A DNA stretch of 27,394 bases from an uncultured Collinsella sp. Its GTDB lineage: Bacteria > Actinomycetota > Coriobacteriia > Coriobacteriales > Coriobacteriaceae. How positions within the stretch are numbered: position 1 is the first letter of the stretch; the number at the start of each line of letters is the position of its first letter. This document shows, in pieces, positions 5,314 through 13,423 of the stretch. The notes below the pieces were generated by a model. The model did no database searches, was not told the origin of the DNA, and worked only from the letters and a program-made list of their open reading frames with translations. The stretch is from the NCBI GenBank assembly GCA_902470835.1, contig CABRHR010000017.1, positions 1-27,394 of the forward strand, in the 5' to 3' direction. Made by a program: the position numbers and the translations under genes.

Positions 5314-8031
5314 TTAGTTGTTGTCGCCACTATCGAGCAATGCCTCAAAATCTACCGTCGGCATAGGACGGTGGTAGAGGAAACCCTGTGCATAGCGTGC
5401 GCCCATCTGACGCAACAGCTGAGCCTGCGCCTCCGTCTCGACGCCTTCGATCACAACAGGCAGATGGAGCGATTGAGCCATCCCGAGCATTGATGAAATG
5501 ATTTGCGTGCTACGGCCTTGATCACCGTCGACGGGCACAAACGTGCGATCGAGCTTGATGACGTCGACGTTGACGTTTTTGAGCATCGCGAGCGTGGACT
5601 GGCCGGTGCCAAAATCGTCCATGTAGGTCGAGAAGCCGCGAGTGTGCAGGTCGGCCGTCAGCCTATCCACGGCCTCGGGCTCTCCCGTATAAGCAGTCTC
5701 GGTGATCTCGATGCGCATGAGCTCGGGCGACAGATTGTAGCTGGCGGCGAGCGCCCCCATATGCTCGGCGACGTCGCAGGCAAGGATATCCACGCGCGAC
5801 ACATTAAGCGAGATCGGAATCACGCGAAGCCCTCGATCGATGCGCTCGCGCAACCACGAGGCAACGCCCTGCCAAATGTATTTGTCGAGCGTCACCACAA
5901 AACCGCTTTCCTCGAGAGCGGGGATAAAGGTAGCGGGTGAAATGAGGGAGCCATCCTTGTCAATCCAGCGTGTGAGTGCCTCGGCGCCAATGATCTCGCC
6001 GGTTTCCATGTCCACCTGGGGCTGCAGGTAGTAGGTGATGCTGCCGTTGGAGAGTGCATATTGGAACTCGGTGAGGGTGTTGTGAAACGCGACCTCGTGG
6101 GCGTACTCCTGGGGGCGGAAAACGGCGATGCGGTCTTTAAAGTCATTTTTGGCGCGACGATTGGCATACATGGCCTTTGCTTGAGCGTCGATGGTGATTT
6201 CCTCGTTGGGGTCGATGGGGTAGACGCCCATGGACGGCCAAAAACCCACGCCGTCGTCGTGCCTGGCAACCGCTTCGCGCACGTTGGCATAAATTCGATG
6301 AATCGTATCGCGGTCAAAGGGGGCAAGAATGCAAAAGTCGTCCTGGCCCCAGTAGCCCGCAACGCCAATGCCCACGTTCTCGATATCCTTAAGCACCGTG
6401 CCCACATCGGCAAGCACGCGGTCGCCCTTGGCTTGTCCGTACCATTCGTTAAACAGGCGCATGTGTCCCATATCGACGGTGGCAATGCACCATGCGCTGC
6501 CTTGTGCCGTCGCGAGAAAGGCATTGGCGCGTCGCATAAACTCACTGGGGCGGTAGAGGCCGGTGAGCGTATCGATGCGTTCGGCGATGGCGCTTTTGCG
6601 CTCTATCTCGGGTATGGGGAGGCTGTCGTTGGGGACAAGCCCGCCGGCCGCGCGAAGGCGACGGTTGAGTTCGCCTAAAACGGCGGTCGCTTGACTGACC
6701 AAGCGCTCGTAAAAGGCAGGGACGACAAGACAGACGGGAGTAATGGTGTCGCCCGCGATTCGAACGGGAGCGAAAATGGCCTCTTTAAGATGATGGACCA
6801 GTTGCTCGAATGCCTCGTGGTCCAAATCGTTGCTGAGCACGACGAACTGGGCGCTTCGTGAACGGTAGACGCGGCTCCGGCCGCGGGTGATCGACAGCAT
6901 GCGGCCTGCGTATTCGGCGAGCATGTTGTCGACGGCATCGGCTCCGTAGAGCTCATTGAGCTTTGACGTGCCACGGACGCGCACCGCTATAAGCCCCGTC
7001 TCGCAACGGTCGCGACGGCAGGCATCGATAGCGTTGACCAGCATGCGCTGCGTTCCGAGGCCCGTGGCGGCATCGACGGTCTCGGCAAGCGAGTGGTTGA
7101 CGAGCTCTCCGGCATAGAGCGAAGGGGCATTTCCGTCGCCGTCGATACGAAACCCGCGAGCACGGCACAGAACGTAGTCGCCGGCGGCATTGCGCACGCG
7201 GTACTGCATGGCGCGACGGTGTTTGGAACCGTTGTAAATCTGGTCGATATCGTTGATATAGGCTTCGAGGTCATCGGGATGGATGCGCGTTTTCCAGTAA
7301 TCGTGGAAGTTGTCTATATGCTCCGAAGGAAGACCGAAATCGCGCAAGGCGCCTTGCGACCAAAGGGTGCGATGTTTGTCCAAGTTCTCGATAAAGAAAT
7401 AACGGCCTTCGCTGAGCATCGAAAAGGCGTCGAAAATCCAATCGCTTACTCCGAAGTCATCGGTGTGGATTTGCGAGATATTGCGTCGATCCAGGTGCAC
7501 GGCATGGCGTAGCTTGTAGTCGTACATGCGATGGTCGGCATCGAGCGTCATGCGATTGGAGGCTTCGCCCAGGGCGGGGTCGGCATGCGATACGCCATAG
7601 CTAAACGAGTGAGGCATCTCAGCGTCGTTGTTTTTGAGCAGGACCGTTCGGCAATGCTCAAGGCGCTCGGCAAGGTCGTCTTCGGTCGCGACGGTGGACA
7701 AGATTGCGAACTCGTCGCCGCCTAGGCGAAACACCGCTTCGTCAACTTTGATATAGAGCTTAAGGTACAGGCTCACCTGCATAATGTAGCGGTTACCCTC
7801 GTCGTGACCGAAGGCGTCGTTGCAGTGCTTGAGGTTATCGATATCGATATACGCCATGGTGACCGGCGTGCCCTGCTCCCAGAGTTCTTCTAGGGAACGG
7901 GTAAAGCCGCCGTGGTTGCCAAGTCCAGTGAGCTGGTCGGTAAAGGCGGTCCTGATCAGACCGTCCTGGCGCTCGAGCAGGTCTTGAATGGTCTTTTCGA
8001 GCGCTTCGATATAGGTGCTGGTTGTGTCCAT
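5314..8031 (-). CDS. Bifunctional c-di-GMP protein: GGDEF-PAS-GGDEF*-GGDEF*-EAL
   Basis: The 905-residue cytoplasmic protein should turn over cyclic di-GMP. The first GGDEF domain is intact (FRLGGDEF, signature 104-108) and lacks an RxxD inhibitory site. A PAS domain follows (about 205-310), then a degenerate GGDEF with RSRSAQF, a third GGDEF-like domain with WGQDDF, and an EAL domain (about 650-895). The EAL part keeps the phosphodiesterase residues: EALTRW, SLNVS, EITETA, DDFGTG, VIKLDR, IEGVET and QGF. One intact cyclase and one intact phosphodiesterase therefore sit in one chain. The N-terminal half is closely similar to the neighbouring 509-residue protein. The ATG at 8031 has only a poor ribosome binding sequence (AGAAAG). 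No riboswitch for c-di-GMP was recognised upstream. Confidence 0.92.
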   Translation of the reverse strand: MDTTSTYIEALEKTIQDLLERQDGLIRTAFTDQLTGLGNHGGFTRSLEELWEQGTPVTMAYIDIDNLKHCNDAFGHDEGNRYIMQVSLYLKLYIKVDEAVFRLGGDEFAILSTVATEDDLAERLEHCRTVLLKNNDAEMPHSFSYGVSHADPALGEASNRMTLDADHRMYDYKLRHAVHLDRRNISQIHTDDFGVSDWIFDAFSMLSEGRYFFIENLDKHRTLWSQGALRDFGLPSEHIDNFHDYWKTRIHPDDLEAYINDIDQIYNGSKHRRAMQYRVRNAAGDYVLCRARGFRIDGDGNAPSLYAGELVNHSLAETVDAATGLGTQRMLVNAIDACRRDRCETGLIAVRVRGTSKLNELYGADAVDNMLAEYAGRMLSITRGRSRVYRSRSAQFVVLSNDLDHEAFEQLVHHLKEAIFAPVRIAGDTITPVCLVVPAFYERLVSQATAVLGELNRRLRAAGGLVPNDSLPIPEIERKSAIAERIDTLTGLYRPSEFMRRANAFLATAQGSAWCIATVDMGHMRLFNEWYGQAKGDRVLADVGTVLKDIENVGIGVAGYWGQDDFCILAPFDRDTIHRIYANVREAVARHDDGVGFWPSMGVYPIDPNEEITIDAQAKAMYANRRAKNDFKDRIAVFRPQEYAHEVAFHNTLTEFQYALSNGSITYYLQPQVDMETGEIIGAEALTRWIDKDGSLISPATFIPALEESGFVVTLDKYIWQGVASWLRERIDRGLRVIPISLNVSRVDILACDVAEHMGALAASYNLSPELMRIEITETAYTGEPEAVDRLTADLHTRGFSTYMDDFGTGQSTLAMLKNVNVDVIKLDRTFVPVDGDQGRSTQIISSMLGMAQSLHLPVVIEGVETEAQAQLLRQMGARYAQGFLYHRPMPTVDFEALLDSGDNN

Positions 8032-8347
8032 GTGTGGGTGGCTTTCTGGGGTCGAGATGGCTTGCGTCGGATGGTCTTGTTGTCAATGGGACCTTTTGTG
8101 GTCTATGGACGCGCGAACTTTCCTCCCCGCCTTGTTTCATTGATGGGCTAGATTGTTGTCTACTGTTTGGTATTTTTGTCTAATGATGCGAGCCCCATTA
8201 TAGGGGCGTGTTTGTATAAACATGGTCAGTCGTTAATATTAATCGCCGAGCGGCAGTGTTTAGTTTGCATTGGCAAATGTGACCGAGACGGTATATGTTG
8301 ACGGGTATACTTGTTCCGTTCAAAAGCATGAGGACGGGGATGGTTGC
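8032..8347. promoter_or_regulatory. Divergent intergenic region with several dyads
   Basis: This 316-bp gap separates the EAL gene (-) from the patatin-like gene (+) and is AT-richer than its flanks at 8150-8260. It holds a GCCCC/GGGGC hairpin (8192-8207), TGTTT-N4-AAACA (8209-8222), a perfect TTAATATTAA palindrome (8233-8242) and TTGGCA (8270-8275) with TATATG (8292-8297) at 16 bp; TATACT also occurs at 8306-8311. These are plausible promoter and operator parts for the lipase gene. No small coding region with a ribosome binding site was found. Confidence 0.35.
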
Positions 8348-9217
8348 ATGGCACTGCCAAAGACGGCACACACAGTGGGTCTGGCGCTCGAGGGCGGTGG
8401 CTACCGGGGCATGTATACGGCAGGCGTGCTCGACGTTTGGATGGAACATGGCCTGACCTGCGATCATATGGTGGGTGTCTCGGCAGGCGCCGCGTTTGGC
8501 TACAACTTTAAGTCGCGCCAGATTGGTCGCGCCATTCGTTACAACAAGGCCTATTGTGCCGATAAGCGTTATGCGAGCGTGGCCAGCTGGTTGCGCACCG
8601 GCGACATGTTTAATGCTGAGTTTGCCTATCACGAGGTGCCTATCGAGCGCGACCCCATCGACTTGGATGCCTACCGCGCCTGCCCCATGAGGTTTACGTG
8701 CGTATGCACCGATATTGAGACAGGCGAGGCCGTCTACCATGACCTGCCTTACGGTGACGAGCGCGATATCGAGTGGATTCGGGCGTCGTCGGCGATTCCC
8801 GTGGCGACCAGGCCTGTTCGGATTGATGGGCATCGGTATTTGGATGGCGGCGTTGCCGACTCTATTCCCAGCGCCTGGCTGTTTGCACAGGGTTACGACC
8901 GCAATGTGGTGGTGCTAACGCAGCCGGCGGGTTTTGTAAAAGAAGCCAATAGCCTGATGCCCATGCTGCGTCGTGTGTATCGTCACTACCCGGAGTTTGT
9001 TGCAGCGCTTGAGCATCGGCATGAGGTGTATAACGCCACGCTTGATGACCTGGCGCGTCGCGAGGCCGCTGGCGAGGTCTTTGTGGTGCGGCCGAGTGAA
9101 TCGGTGAAAGTGCCGTCGCTGTGCCGCGAGCCCGATGAGCTCGAGCGCATCTACCAGATCGGTCGCCGCGATGCAGAGGCGACGCTGCCCGCGCTGGAAG
9201 CGTATCTGGCGGGGTAG
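8348..9217 (+). CDS. Patatin-like phospholipase family protein
   Basis: Patatin-like enzymes are serine hydrolases with a Ser-Asp dyad that release fatty acids from phospholipids or other acyl esters. The 289-residue product shows the oxyanion-hole motif GGGYRG (16-21), the nucleophile elbow GVSAG with Ser45, and the catalytic Asp in DGG (166-168). There is no signal peptide or membrane helix, so it should be cytoplasmic. Size and layout fit the bacterial YjjU/RssA-type group. The start at 8348 is chosen over a TTG at 8270 because the longer reading covers promoter-like sequence and the family homology begins right after MALPK; the ribosome binding sequence is weak either way. It stands alone between a divergent gap and a terminator. 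Confidence 0.87.
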   Translation: MALPKTAHTVGLALEGGGYRGMYTAGVLDVWMEHGLTCDHMVGVSAGAAFGYNFKSRQIGRAIRYNKAYCADKRYASVASWLRTGDMFNAEFAYHEVPIERDPIDLDAYRACPMRFTCVCTDIETGEAVYHDLPYGDERDIEWIRASSAIPVATRPVRIDGHRYLDGGVADSIPSAWLFAQGYDRNVVVLTQPAGFVKEANSLMPMLRRVYRHYPEFVAALEHRHEVYNATLDDLARREAAGEVFVVRPSESVKVPSLCREPDELERIYQIGRRDAEATLPALEAYLAG

Positions 9218-9226
9218 GGGCCACGG

Positions 9227-9274
9227 CGGAAAGCGCATCCCAGAATGGGGGTCCAGACTGGGATGCGCTTTCCG
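9227..9274. terminator. Shared terminator hairpin between patatin gene and thiE
   Basis: A perfect 17-bp stem (9227-9243 with 9258-9274, core GGAAAGCGCATCCCAG) closes a 14-nt loop. It lies 10 bp after the lipase stop codon and 44 bp beyond the thiE stop on the other strand. There is no U-tract; bidirectional termination is inferred from the convergent position. Confidence 0.65.
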
Positions 9275-9317
9275 TAGCTGAAGATTTGTAGTCGCGGAGC
9301 AGTTGCTCGGCTTGCGT

Positions 9318-10013
9318 TTATGCCTGCTGCCAGGTGTCGACGAGCTCCTTCGCCGCGGCGTAGGGGTCGTCGGCACTGCACACGGCGCTCACCACAAAGA
9401 AGCCGTCGACGCCGGTGGCCTTGAGCTGCGGCAGGTCGGCCGTCTTGACGCCGCCGCCCACCACGATGGGCACGGGGCTTGCCGCGTGGAGCGCGGCCAA
9501 GTCCTCAAAGCTCTTGGTGATGATGGAGCCGTCGGCCGCGCGTCCGCAATCGCGCTTGGTCTCGGTCTCGTGGAGCGGGCCCACGCCCAGGTAATCGACC
9601 AGGCTCATGTCGGCGGTCTTGACGTACTCGAGCATCTCCTCGCAACGGGCCGAAAGACCCACGATGGCATCGGGGCCCAGCAGCTTGCGGCAGACCTCGA
9701 CGGGGATGTCGCTCTGGCCCACGTGCACGCCATCGACGGCAATGCCCTGCTCGCGTGCGGCAAGCACACAGTCCAGACGGTCGTCGATGAGCAGGGCGAC
9801 CTGGCCGGTCTTGCCGGCACGTGCGATTGCCTGCGCTGCGTCGCTCGTCAACGCGATGATCTCGCGCGCGCTTGCCACCTTGGAGCGCACCTGGATGCAG
9901 GTAAAGCCGGCGTCGAGCGCCTGGGCCACCACATCGCCCACGGGGCGACCGAGCGTGTTTTCGGGGCCGAGCACCAGATAGGCCGAGATATCAAGGTTGT
10001 CGCGGATGCTCAT
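9318..10013 (-). CDS. thiE: Thiamine phosphate synthase
   Basis: ThiE joins HMP-pyrophosphate and thiazole phosphate to give thiamine phosphate. The 231-residue TIM-barrel protein has the expected segments: CIQVRSK for the pyrophosphate site, LLIDDRLD, GVHVGQSDIP, GLSARC (the GxS segment), DYLGVGPLHETETKRD and PIVVGGGVKTADLPQLKATGVDGFFVVSAVC. Its ATG overlaps the stop codon of the preceding gene by one base (TAATG), so the two are translationally coupled. It is the last gene of the TPP-riboswitch operon. HMP kinase (ThiD) is not in the window, so the pyrimidine half must come from elsewhere. Confidence 0.95.
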   Translation of the reverse strand: MSIRDNLDISAYLVLGPENTLGRPVGDVVAQALDAGFTCIQVRSKVASAREIIALTSDAAQAIARAGKTGQVALLIDDRLDCVLAAREQGIAVDGVHVGQSDIPVEVCRKLLGPDAIVGLSARCEEMLEYVKTADMSLVDYLGVGPLHETETKRDCGRAADGSIITKSFEDLAALHAASPVPIVVGGGVKTADLPQLKATGVDGFFVVSAVCSADDPYAAAKELVDTWQQA

Positions 10014-10351
10014 TATGCTTCCTCCTGCTTTTTGATTTGTGCTTCCATGCGCTCGAGCTTGCCGTTCATGGTATCGGTAAAACCGGGACGAATATCTGCC
10101 TTAAGCACAACTTCGGTGCGGATGCCCTTGTTTGCCAGAACAAAGGTCGCGTCGCGCACGACCTGCATGACCTCGTCCCAGTCTCCCTCAATCTCGGTGA
10201 ACATCGAGCTGGTGCGGTTGGGAAGACCGCTTTCGCGAATGACACGCACGACCTCGGCGACTTCGGCGGAGAGCTCGTCGCCCGTACCGCACGGGGCGAT
10301 GGCAACGGCGACCAGCGTGTTCATGCCGGTATTGGTTGCGGGCTCGGACAT
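10013..10351 (-). CDS. Thiamine-binding protein, MTH1187/YqgV (DUF77) family
   Basis: The 112-residue protein matches the MTH1187 family, small ferredoxin-like-fold proteins related to the thiamine/HMP-binding YkoF domain. Signatures are VAVAIAPCGTG near the N terminus, SSMFTEIEGDWDEVM and the C-terminal helix with KLERMEAQIKK. The role is probably to bind thiamine or its pyrimidine intermediate; no catalytic activity is known to me. The start at 10351 has GAGGAGG eight bases upstream, inside the end of thiM; a second Met at residue 10 is less likely. It lies 3 bp after thiM and overlaps thiE by one base, so it is firmly part of the salvage operon. Confidence 0.85.
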   Translation of the reverse strand: MSEPATNTGMNTLVAVAIAPCGTGDELSAEVAEVVRVIRESGLPNRTSSMFTEIEGDWDEVMQVVRDATFVLANKGIRTEVVLKADIRPGFTDTMNGKLERMEAQIKKQEEA

Positions 10352-10354
10352 GGC

Positions 10355-11194
10355 TTATGCCTCCTCGAGCTCGAGCTGGTTGTCGGCGATGTCCTGGGCG
10401 GTTGCGCGGTAGAGCTCGTCGATAAAGGCGACCTTAAAGCTTGCCGGGGCATCGGCGACGGCGGCGGCACGCGTGCCGGCCACGTTGTAGACGGCGGTAC
10501 CGCAGACGGCTGCCGTAAACGGATCGGCGGCACAGGCGTACACGGCAAGCACGCCGCCCTGCGAGCAGCCGCAGCCGGTGATCTTTGACATGAGCGGGCT
10601 GCCGCCGTGGGACTTTGCCACGGTCGTGCCGTCGGTAATCAGGTCGACTTCGCCCGAGACGACCACGGCGCCGCCGGTGTAGCGGGCGAGCGCCACGGCG
10701 GCATCGCGGGCGGCGTCTACCGTGTCGGTGGTATCGACACCGCGTACGCGGCTCAGATCGGCCGCCTCGCCCTCAAGACCCCACAGGCCGGCAAGCGCGA
10801 TGATCTCGGAGGCGTTGCCGCGCACGATGGCGGGCTTGTACTGCTTGAGTCCGTTTACCAGCTGGGTGCGCAGGCTACCGATGCCCAGGCCCACCGGGTC
10901 GAGCACCCAGGGCTTGCCGGCGTCGTGTGCCGCCTTCGCCGCGCGGGGAATCGTCTGCTCGTAGATGGGGAAGAGCGTGCCCATGTTGAGATAGATGGCG
11001 CCGCCGCCGGCAACGAGTGCCTCGCCCTCGTCTGGCAGATAGACCATGGCGGCCGAACCGCCCACGGCGAGCTGCGCGTTGGCGACAAAGTCGATCGTCA
11101 CCGTGTTGGTGATGGAGCCGGCCATCGGATTGGTGGCGCGAATCTCCTCCACGGCCTTGACCACATTTTGCTTAAGCTGTTCCGAATCAATCAC
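10355..11194 (-). CDS. thiM: Hydroxyethylthiazole kinase
   Basis: ThiM phosphorylates 4-methyl-5-(2-hydroxyethyl)thiazole with ATP, a salvage step. The 279-residue ribokinase-like protein shows SITNTVTIDFVANAQLAVGG at the substrate site, KPWVLDPVGLG, IVRGNASEI, the DTTD segment and the anion-hole/catalytic ITGCGCSQGG with its CGCS cysteine. The start is the GTG at 11194, eight bases after AAGGAGG; upstream in-frame starts would read through the riboswitch and terminator and are rejected. The first gene of a three-gene operon controlled by the TPP riboswitch, it supplies thiazole phosphate for ThiE. The family is usually about 260-270 residues. Confidence 0.95.
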   Translation of the reverse strand: MIDSEQLKQNVVKAVEEIRATNPMAGSITNTVTIDFVANAQLAVGGSAAMVYLPDEGEALVAGGGAIYLNMGTLFPIYEQTIPRAAKAAHDAGKPWVLDPVGLGIGSLRTQLVNGLKQYKPAIVRGNASEIIALAGLWGLEGEAADLSRVRGVDTTDTVDAARDAAVALARYTGGAVVVSGEVDLITDGTTVAKSHGGSPLMSKITGCGCSQGGVLAVYACAADPFTAAVCGTAVYNVAGTRAAAVADAPASFKVAFIDELYRATAQDIADNQLELEEA

Positions 11195-11215
11195 TGCACA
11201 TGCCTCCTTGGCATA

Positions 11216-11246
11216 GAAAAGGGGCGCTGTACATAGACAGCGCCCC
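11216..11246 (-). terminator. Riboswitch-controlled intrinsic terminator
   Basis: On the minus strand a perfect 10-bp stem GGGGCGCTGT/ACAGCGCCCC (11246-11237 with 11230-11221) and a 6-nt loop are followed by TTTTC (11220-11216). It lies 10 bp downstream of the TPP aptamer and 22 bp upstream of the thiM start codon. This is the expected expression platform for transcription attenuation. Confidence 0.92.
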
Positions 11247-11256
11247 TGCAAAGGCG

Positions 11257-11352
11257 GCATGCTCCCTACGCCAGCATTAACTGACAGGTTCAAAGGATTG
11301 GGCCCCATGCCCTCTCAGCCTTGTGGTTTGCACCGCCGGCACTCCCGCATCG
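11257..11352 (-). ncRNA. TPP riboswitch (thi-box)
   Basis: Read on the minus strand, the segment has the conserved thi-box blocks in order: GGGAGTGCC, GGCTGAGAGGG, CAATCCTTTGAACCTG, the GTTAATGCTGGCGTAGGGA 3' block, and closing P1 pairs ATGC/GCAT. The CTGAGA turn and the AACCTG(N)AGTTAATGC block are diagnostic. When TPP is bound, the downstream terminator is expected to form and stop transcription of thiM and the next two genes. The promoter is upstream of 11360; only a poor TATAGG hexamer was seen there. Confidence 0.96.
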
Positions 11353-11377
11353 AATCTGTTGTTCCCTATACTAGCGC

Positions 11378-11412
11378 ACCTGACAAAATAAACCTGTCCC
11401 TTTTTGGCAGGT
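11378..11412. repeat. Imperfect inverted repeat with CTGTCCC core
   Basis: ACCTGACAAA (11378-11387) pairs with TTTGGCAGGT (11403-11412) over nine of ten positions and encloses AAACCTGTCCC. The core CTGTCCCTTTTTGGCAG resembles the AGTCCCTTTGTCAC half of the element at 439-487. It lies between the divergent riboswitch operon and the HAD gene, so it may equally be a promoter-proximal operator. Confidence 0.4.
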
Positions 11413-11452
11413 CGGTACAATAGACGGGATAAAGAATGACCGAGGGGGCTTT

Positions 11453-12361
11453 ATGATCAAACTTGTGCTGACCGATATGGACGATACGCTGATTCCCGCT
11501 GGGCAAGACGGCGCCAGTGACTATGCCATCGAGGGCATTCACGCCATGCAGGCGGCGGGCCTGCACTTTGGCCCGGTTTCGGGTCGTCAGCCGTCCGCGA
11601 TGGGCTGGATGTTCAAAAATCGTTCCGAGTGTTTTTCGACTGGCGCGTTCTGTAACGGCCAGGTGATGTTTGTCGGCGGCGAAGTGGTCGCCTCGCACGC
11701 AATCGACAACGATGCTCTGATGCGTTTGGCCGACTATCTGGAGCAAGAGACCGACGATACATTTCTAAAAGTCTATGGCCTGGGCGATGACTTTTGGGGC
11801 AACGATGCCTATTGCGTGACGAGTGATCCCGAGCGCGTTCGTCGCGCCATGGAGTCGGGCGGCAACGCATGGCTCAAAGGCGAAGAGGCCCCGTGCCGTC
11901 CCGTCGTCGATGAAGCGCCGGTGTTCAAGGCGAATATCTGGAGTGCCCGTTCGCGTGAGGAGCTCGCGGAGCTACGCGAGCGCGTTACCGCTGAGGTGCC
12001 GGAACTCTCGCTTGTGTTTCCCAACAACCGAGTGCGCCTGTTTGACATCCTTCCAGCAGGTTGGGACAAGGGTTGCGCTGCGCTGGAGTTGGCGCGCGCT
12101 TTGGACCTGACGCCCGACGAGGTGGCCGTATTTGGCGATTCCGATAACGATTTGCCCATGATCGATGCCGTTCCCAACTCCGTTGCAGTCGCCAATGCCA
12201 ACGAGGCCGTCACGGCTGCCGCGCGCTGGCATATCGGCGCTGCGGCAGACGATGCGGTTGCCGGGGCTCTGCATCAGATTGCCGCCTGCGCCGCGACGGG
12301 GGAGATGCCGCCGTTTATGCGTCAGGTGAGCACGACTGGTTTCGACGTCACGAACGTCTAG
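11453..12361 (+). CDS. HAD-superfamily (Cof-type, class IIB) phosphatase
   Basis: The 302-residue protein is a Cof/YbiV-type haloacid dehalogenase hydrolase that removes phosphate from small metabolites such as sugar phosphates or flavin/pyridoxal phosphates; the substrate cannot be told. Motif I is DMDDT with nucleophile Asp8 and acid Asp10, motif II is VSGR, motif III is the Lys in GWDKG, and motif IV is GDSDNDLPMI. A large C2-type cap occupies about residues 85-195. The ribosome binding site is GAGGGGG four bases before the ATG. The LysR gene starts 10 bp after its stop, so the two are probably co-transcribed. Confidence 0.92.
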   Translation: MIKLVLTDMDDTLIPAGQDGASDYAIEGIHAMQAAGLHFGPVSGRQPSAMGWMFKNRSECFSTGAFCNGQVMFVGGEVVASHAIDNDALMRLADYLEQETDDTFLKVYGLGDDFWGNDAYCVTSDPERVRRAMESGGNAWLKGEEAPCRPVVDEAPVFKANIWSARSREELAELRERVTAEVPELSLVFPNNRVRLFDILPAGWDKGCAALELARALDLTPDEVAVFGDSDNDLPMIDAVPNSVAVANANEAVTAAARWHIGAAADDAVAGALHQIAACAATGEMPPFMRQVSTTGFDVTNV

Positions 12362-12371
12362 GGAGAAAGCC

Positions 12372-13268
12372 ATGAAGCTTCAGCAGCTCAGATATGTCGT
12401 CAAAGTTGCCGAATGCGGCAGCATCACCGAGGCCTCGCGCCGGCTCTTTGTGTCGCAGCCTTCGATTACCGCGTCGATCCGCGATCTCGAAAACGAGATG
12501 GGTGTGCATATCTTTGAGCGCACCAACAAGGGTGTCATTGTGTCCGAGGAGGGCGAGACCTTCTTGGGCTACGCGCGCCAGGTACTCGACCAGGCCGACC
12601 TGCTCGAGGGCAAGTACAAGGGCGCATCCGAGCAGGTGCCGCACTTTAGTGTGAGCTGCCAGCATTATTCCTTTGCCGTTAACGCGTTTGTTGACGTGAT
12701 CCGCGAGTTCGATGCCGCGCGCTACGACTTTACCCTGCGCGAGGAGCAGACCCACGAAATTATCGAGGATGTCGCGCATATGAAAAGCGAACTCGGCATC
12801 CTGTATCTGTCGGAGCACAATCGCGAGGTCATCGAGCGCATGCTTGCCGCCAACGAGCTCGTATTCGAGGGGCTCTTCTGCGCCACACCGCATGTCTTCG
12901 TGTGCGCCGACCATCCGCTGGCGGGCCGCTCGAGCGTGACGCTTGAGGACTTGGAAGACTACCCGTTCCTGTCCTACGAGCAGGGCAGCTATAACTCGTT
13001 TTACTATTCCGAGGAACTGACCTCGACCTTTGAGCGCCGCAAGAACATCCGCGTGCGCGACCGTGCGACGTTGTTCAACCTGGCCATGGGTCTCAACGGC
13101 TACACGGTGTGTTCGGGCGTGATCAGCCACGAGCTCAACGGGCCGGGTATTATCTCGATTCCGCTCGACGTGGACGAGTACATGGAGATTGGCATCATCA
13201 CGCGCAAGAACACGACGCTCACGCGCTACGGTCGGGCCTATATCGACGCGATTCGTCAGCATATCTAG
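12372..13268 (+). CDS. LysR-type transcriptional regulator (next to MetE-like gene)
   Basis: The 298-residue protein has an N-terminal winged HTH (about 1-60; KVAECGSITEASRRLFVSQPSITASIRDLENEMGVHIFER) followed by a linker helix and a periplasmic-binding-like effector domain (about 90-295). It follows the HAD gene by 10 bp with GGGAGAAAG as ribosome binding site. A palindromic T-N11-A box lies downstream at 13315-13337, before the MetE-like gene, which makes that gene the likely target. The regulator is not divergent from the target, which is less common for LysR pairs. The effector is unknown; a methionine-pathway compound such as homocysteine would fit the neighbour. Confidence 0.92.
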   Translation: MKLQQLRYVVKVAECGSITEASRRLFVSQPSITASIRDLENEMGVHIFERTNKGVIVSEEGETFLGYARQVLDQADLLEGKYKGASEQVPHFSVSCQHYSFAVNAFVDVIREFDAARYDFTLREEQTHEIIEDVAHMKSELGILYLSEHNREVIERMLAANELVFEGLFCATPHVFVCADHPLAGRSSVTLEDLEDYPFLSYEQGSYNSFYYSEELTSTFERRKNIRVRDRATLFNLAMGLNGYTVCSGVISHELNGPGIISIPLDVDEYMEIGIITRKNTTLTRYGRAYIDAIRQHI

Positions 13269-13314
13269 GCTGCTGTGCTCCGCACGGTTCAAGTCTCTTT
13301 ATGACAGTCCAGAC

Positions 13315-13337
13315 TGATATAGGAAGCATCTATATCA
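13315..13337 (+). promoter_or_regulatory. Putative LysR operator upstream of the MetE-like gene
   Basis: TGATATAG (13315-13322) and CTATATCA (13330-13337) are perfect 8-bp arms around a 7-bp spacer. The core ATAG-N7-CTAT gives the T-N11-A pattern typical of LysR-family boxes. Possible -10 hexamers TATAAA (13344-13349) and TATATT (13352-13357) follow directly, which places the box at or near the -35 position. Confidence 0.6.
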
Positions 13338-13423
13338 AACTGTTATAAACGTATATTTTACGATGGCCATATGAACGCTCATACTCTGTCCCAGTAAAGC
13401 AACCAATGCAAAGGGAGATATCT

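Noticed and set aside
8270..8347. TTG-initiated N-terminal extension of the patatin-like protein
   Set aside because: The extension covers promoter-like hexamers, has no ribosome binding site and does not belong to the family domain.
11195..11308. N-terminal extension of ThiM
   Set aside because: It would translate the terminator and part of the TPP riboswitch; the GTG at 11194 has a perfectly placed AAGGAGG.
12348..13292. 314-codon open frame on the minus strand
   Set aside because: Antisense to the first LysR gene; no recognisable motifs.
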